Of a DNA stretch of 35,212 nucleotides, positions 33,918 through 35,212 are shown in pieces (the first letter of the stretch is position 1; each line of letters begins with the position of its first letter). The DNA is from Oscillospiraceae bacterium. GTDB taxonomy: Bacteria > Bacillota > Clostridia > Oscillospirales > CAG-272. The position numbers and the translations under genes are program-made. The stretch covers positions 1-35,212 of the forward strand of contig SVQZ01000025.1 of NCBI GenBank assembly GCA_015065105.1. The letters run 5' to 3'. Below the pieces are notes generated by a model. The model was not told the DNA's origin. It saw only the letters and a list, made by a program, of their open reading frames with translations, and did not search any database.

Positions 33918-34604
33918 TTATTCTCCGCTCTGTCTTTTCTGCATCCTTCTCCAATTGAAAAAGCTGTAGATATCGTTAAAAAGAAATACCGCAAAGCATA
34001 CCACAACGGAAATATAGGATATATCCTTAAGGGTTGCAAGAACCCAGAGAACGATAAGTACAATATCATTCAAAGCGTATGCGAGAGCAAAGAAGGGACT
34101 TCTTTTTGAGGTAAGATAAACGGCAAAAAAGGTGGTTGTTACCGATACCGTACTGACTGCAAGATTAGCTGTATTAAAGTATTTTAAAACAAAATAAAAT
34201 ACAAGGCTTACAACGGCAGATAATAAAATACCGATAAGATAATCTTTTACACGGAGCCTGTTTACCGCCACCTCCGATTTTTTGCCCTTAAAGGGATGGC
34301 GAAGCCATGATATAAGAGCTACTACCGCCATCGGGCAGGTCATGCCCATATAGGTCAGCATTTCGCCGTAATAAGCAAAGGTATAAGAGATAAGACCGTA
34401 CATAAGACCGAATATAAGTATAAGCACCTGACCTATGGGGTTTCCTTTAGCGCAGAATATCAGTGCACTCACTCCTATAAGCGACGATATAAGATTAAAT
34501 GGTGCGCTTCTGTCAAAGATCAAATAAAACACGGTAATAAAAAGAACCGAGAACGACCAGAGCATAAGCTCCCACTTAGTAAAATAGTTTAATATTCTTT
34601 TCAT
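33918..34604 (-). CDS. pnuC: PnuC-family vitamin transporter
   Basis: Integral membrane protein of about 228 residues and seven hydrophobic segments, from the family of facilitators for nicotinamide riboside; some members take riboflavin or thiamine instead. The start is the ATG at 34604 (MKRILNYFTKWEL), with GGAGG five bases upstream. Motifs include FCAKGNPIGQVLILIFGLMY, ISWLRHPFKG, FALAYALNDIVLIVLW and FNDIYSFFNWRRM, the last a typical PnuC end. There is no NadR-like kinase gene nearby. The leader of about 100 bases folds into at least two hairpins but does not match a riboswitch I can name. Confidence 0.9.
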   Translation of the reverse strand: MKRILNYFTKWELMLWSFSVLFITVFYLIFDRSAPFNLISSLIGVSALIFCAKGNPIGQVLILIFGLMYGLISYTFAYYGEMLTYMGMTCPMAVVALISWLRHPFKGKKSEVAVNRLRVKDYLIGILLSAVVSLVFYFVLKYFNTANLAVSTVSVTTTFFAVYLTSKRSPFFALAYALNDIVLIVLWVLATLKDISYISVVVCFAVFLFNDIYSFFNWRRMQKRQSGE

Positions 34605-34703
34605 CGAATCCTCCGTAAAACAAAAAACATCCGCGTACACATCTTCAAAGACCTAACGATGCGTAAACGAATGCAATGCATTCTCTACCCGGTGGCAGAT
34701 TTT
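34605..34703 (-). promoter_or_regulatory. Structured 5' leader of pnuC, unclassified
   Basis: Minus-strand hairpins: GAATGC-ATT-GCATTC, then ACGCATC with GATGTGT (one G-U pair) closing a 14-base loop shortly before the ribosome binding site. It could be a vitamin-sensing element, but no known consensus was recognised. Confidence 0.35.
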
Positions 34704-34817
34704 TCATTTATTATAGCACGGTTTTTCGTAAAATGCAAGACCTTCGCATAGTTTTATGACTTTCACGTAAAAGTCCATTGATAAATCTACAAGTTTATTT
34801 TCTTTAAAGAATATCAC
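34704..34817 (-). pseudogene. Truncated four-helix-bundle (IVP/S23-type) protein remnant
   Basis: On the minus strand 37 codons are open from GTG at 34817 to TGA at 34704. The peptide begins VIFFKENKLVDLSMDFYVKV and continues IKLCEG. The pattern ENxLxxLSMDFxVxIxxLC matches the first helix of the four-helix-bundle proteins related to 23S rRNA intervening-sequence proteins and the retroelement protein Avd. Full-length members have about 115-125 residues; here the match stops after roughly 24 residues and runs into unrelated sequence. AGAGGTGAT sits at the right place as a ribosome binding site, but no ATG follows it, so the start is lost as well. The pnuC promoter lies in its 3' part. Confidence 0.55.
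34710..34738 (-). promoter_or_regulatory. Sigma-A promoter for pnuC
   Basis: TTGCAT and TATAAT with a 17-base spacer on the minus strand, about 105 bases before the pnuC ATG and inside the four-helix-bundle remnant. Confidence 0.85.
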
Positions 34818-34827
34818 CTCTGCGAAC

Positions 34828-34836
34828 ATTATAACA
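34828..34836 (-). promoter_or_regulatory. Extended -10 element before the remnant
   Basis: TGTTATAAT on the minus strand, a TGn-extended -10 with no good -35. It lies ahead of the AGAGGTGAT site of the broken four-helix-bundle gene and was probably its promoter. Confidence 0.5.
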
Positions 34837-34842
34837 TATTTA

Positions 34843-35202
34843 ATGAAATATTGCTATGCAATATGAAATAATCCTTTTGGATCATAAAATTTTCTGCTGA
34901 TGCAGAAAGTGAAATAGAATAAATCCCCTATACGCCGCAGCGTATTTCACTGCGTCAGATATTTCACATCGCGCAGCGATATATCACAAATCCCGCAAGA
35001 GATTTATTTCATTGAAAAAAGACCATCATTGATGGTCTTTTTTCTGTCTATGGGCTACGAAAAAGATATTTTTGCTGTTTTTGCATATGAATTCGAACTC
35101 TTACATAACCGTTCGTTTTTAGTGAAATCGTTCGCTTACGCTCACGGTGAAATAATTTACTCCGTAAATTGTGAAATTTGATGCTATCGCATCAAGTGAA
35201 AT
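34843..35202. repeat. Array of short hairpins separated by GTGAAAT / ATTTCAC
   Basis: This gene-free stretch is a mosaic of unrelated small hairpins, each bounded by RTGAAAT or its reverse complement ATTTCAC. Left block, forward spacers at 34843, 34863, 34909 (34884 degenerate): hairpins ATATTGC/GCAATAT, ATCC/GGAT, TTTCTGC/GCAGAAA. Middle block, reverse spacers at 34944, 34961, 35006 (34981 degenerate): TACGC/GCGTA, ATCGC/GCGAT, AAATC/GATTT. Right block, forward spacers at 35122, 35147, 35171, 35196: an imperfect hairpin, AATTTAC/GTAAATT, TTGATGC/GCATCAA. The first and last blocks both end in TAAATCC soon after their final spacer. A strong terminator lies between the second and third. The array may continue past the window. 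Confidence 0.75.
35015..35043. terminator. Bidirectional terminator inside the hairpin array
   Basis: AAAAAAGACCATCA and its reverse complement TGATGGTCTTTTTT are separated by one base; as RNA this gives a GACCAUCA-type stem with an A-run before and a U-run after. Confidence 0.85.
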
Positions 35203-35212
35203 TAAATCCACC

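Noticed and set aside
34605-34703. Known TPP, FMN or preQ1 riboswitch before pnuC
   Set aside because: I could not find the conserved core of any of these classes; only generic hairpins are visible.
34843-35202. CRISPR array
   Set aside because: The constant element is only seven bases, occurs in both orientations, and the intervening sequences are themselves palindromes; no cas gene is present.

Overview
The window looks like chromosomal DNA of an uncultured gut-type Gram-positive Clostridia bacterium (Oscillospiraceae- or Christensenellales-like; the exact family cannot be fixed from this window). Reasons: AGGAGG-type ribosome binding sites, many sigma-A promoters with 17-bp spacers, LuxS, KtrA/KtrB, lipoproteins, an SLH-domain surface protein, an ABC system paired with L-fucose isomerase, and no outer-membrane genes. 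No rRNA, tRNA, CRISPR array, intact insertion sequence or phage gene was seen.

Layout. (1) 103-5247, minus strand: a tight run mnmE > chrA-like > chrA-like > SGNH hydrolase > luxS > mtnN > small membrane protein gene broken by an in-frame TAA; probably one operon from a promoter at 5291-5319. LuxS and MtnN form the S-adenosylhomocysteine detoxification/AI-2 pathway. (2) 5330-8376, plus: promoter, lipoprotein, KtrB and KtrA, a potassium uptake operon. (3) 8442-9938: copies of a dispersed GC-rich repeat flanking a secreted CBM9/DOMON-like protein. (4) 9938-13248, minus: phoU with its own promoter, then a murD / YnbB-like PLP enzyme pair. (5) 13404-15170, plus: a second secreted CBM9-like protein, this one with SLH domains. 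(6) 15221-18715: an ArsB/NhaD-like permease, a helix-turn-helix regulator, and a gene whose N-terminus resembles the RRXRR/PLMP domain, with an odd duplicated leader and start region. (7) 18757-24826, minus: rbsA-rbsC-rbsB-like sugar ABC transporter, then fucI and fucU, a probable L-fucose uptake and isomerisation operon without kinase or aldolase. (8) 25064-28121, plus: parvulin-type foldase and class Ic aspartate aminotransferase. (9) 28283-31295: divergent InlB-repeat lipoprotein and GH2 glycosidase, each with a near-consensus promoter. (10) 31316-34604, minus: SulP anion transporter with an MBL-fold hydrolase, and a PnuC-type vitamin transporter. (11) 34704-35212: a remnant of a four-helix-bundle (IVP/S23-type) gene followed by an array of short hairpins separated by GTGAAAT or its complement ATTTCAC, running off the window end.

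The most unusual material is the hairpin array with the four-helix-bundle remnant at the right end, the RRXRR-like gene with its duplicated GGGGAYGRCACCCAT leader motif and missing ATG, and the dispersed palindromic repeat family. The rest is ordinary core and accessory metabolism, transport and cell-surface genes.
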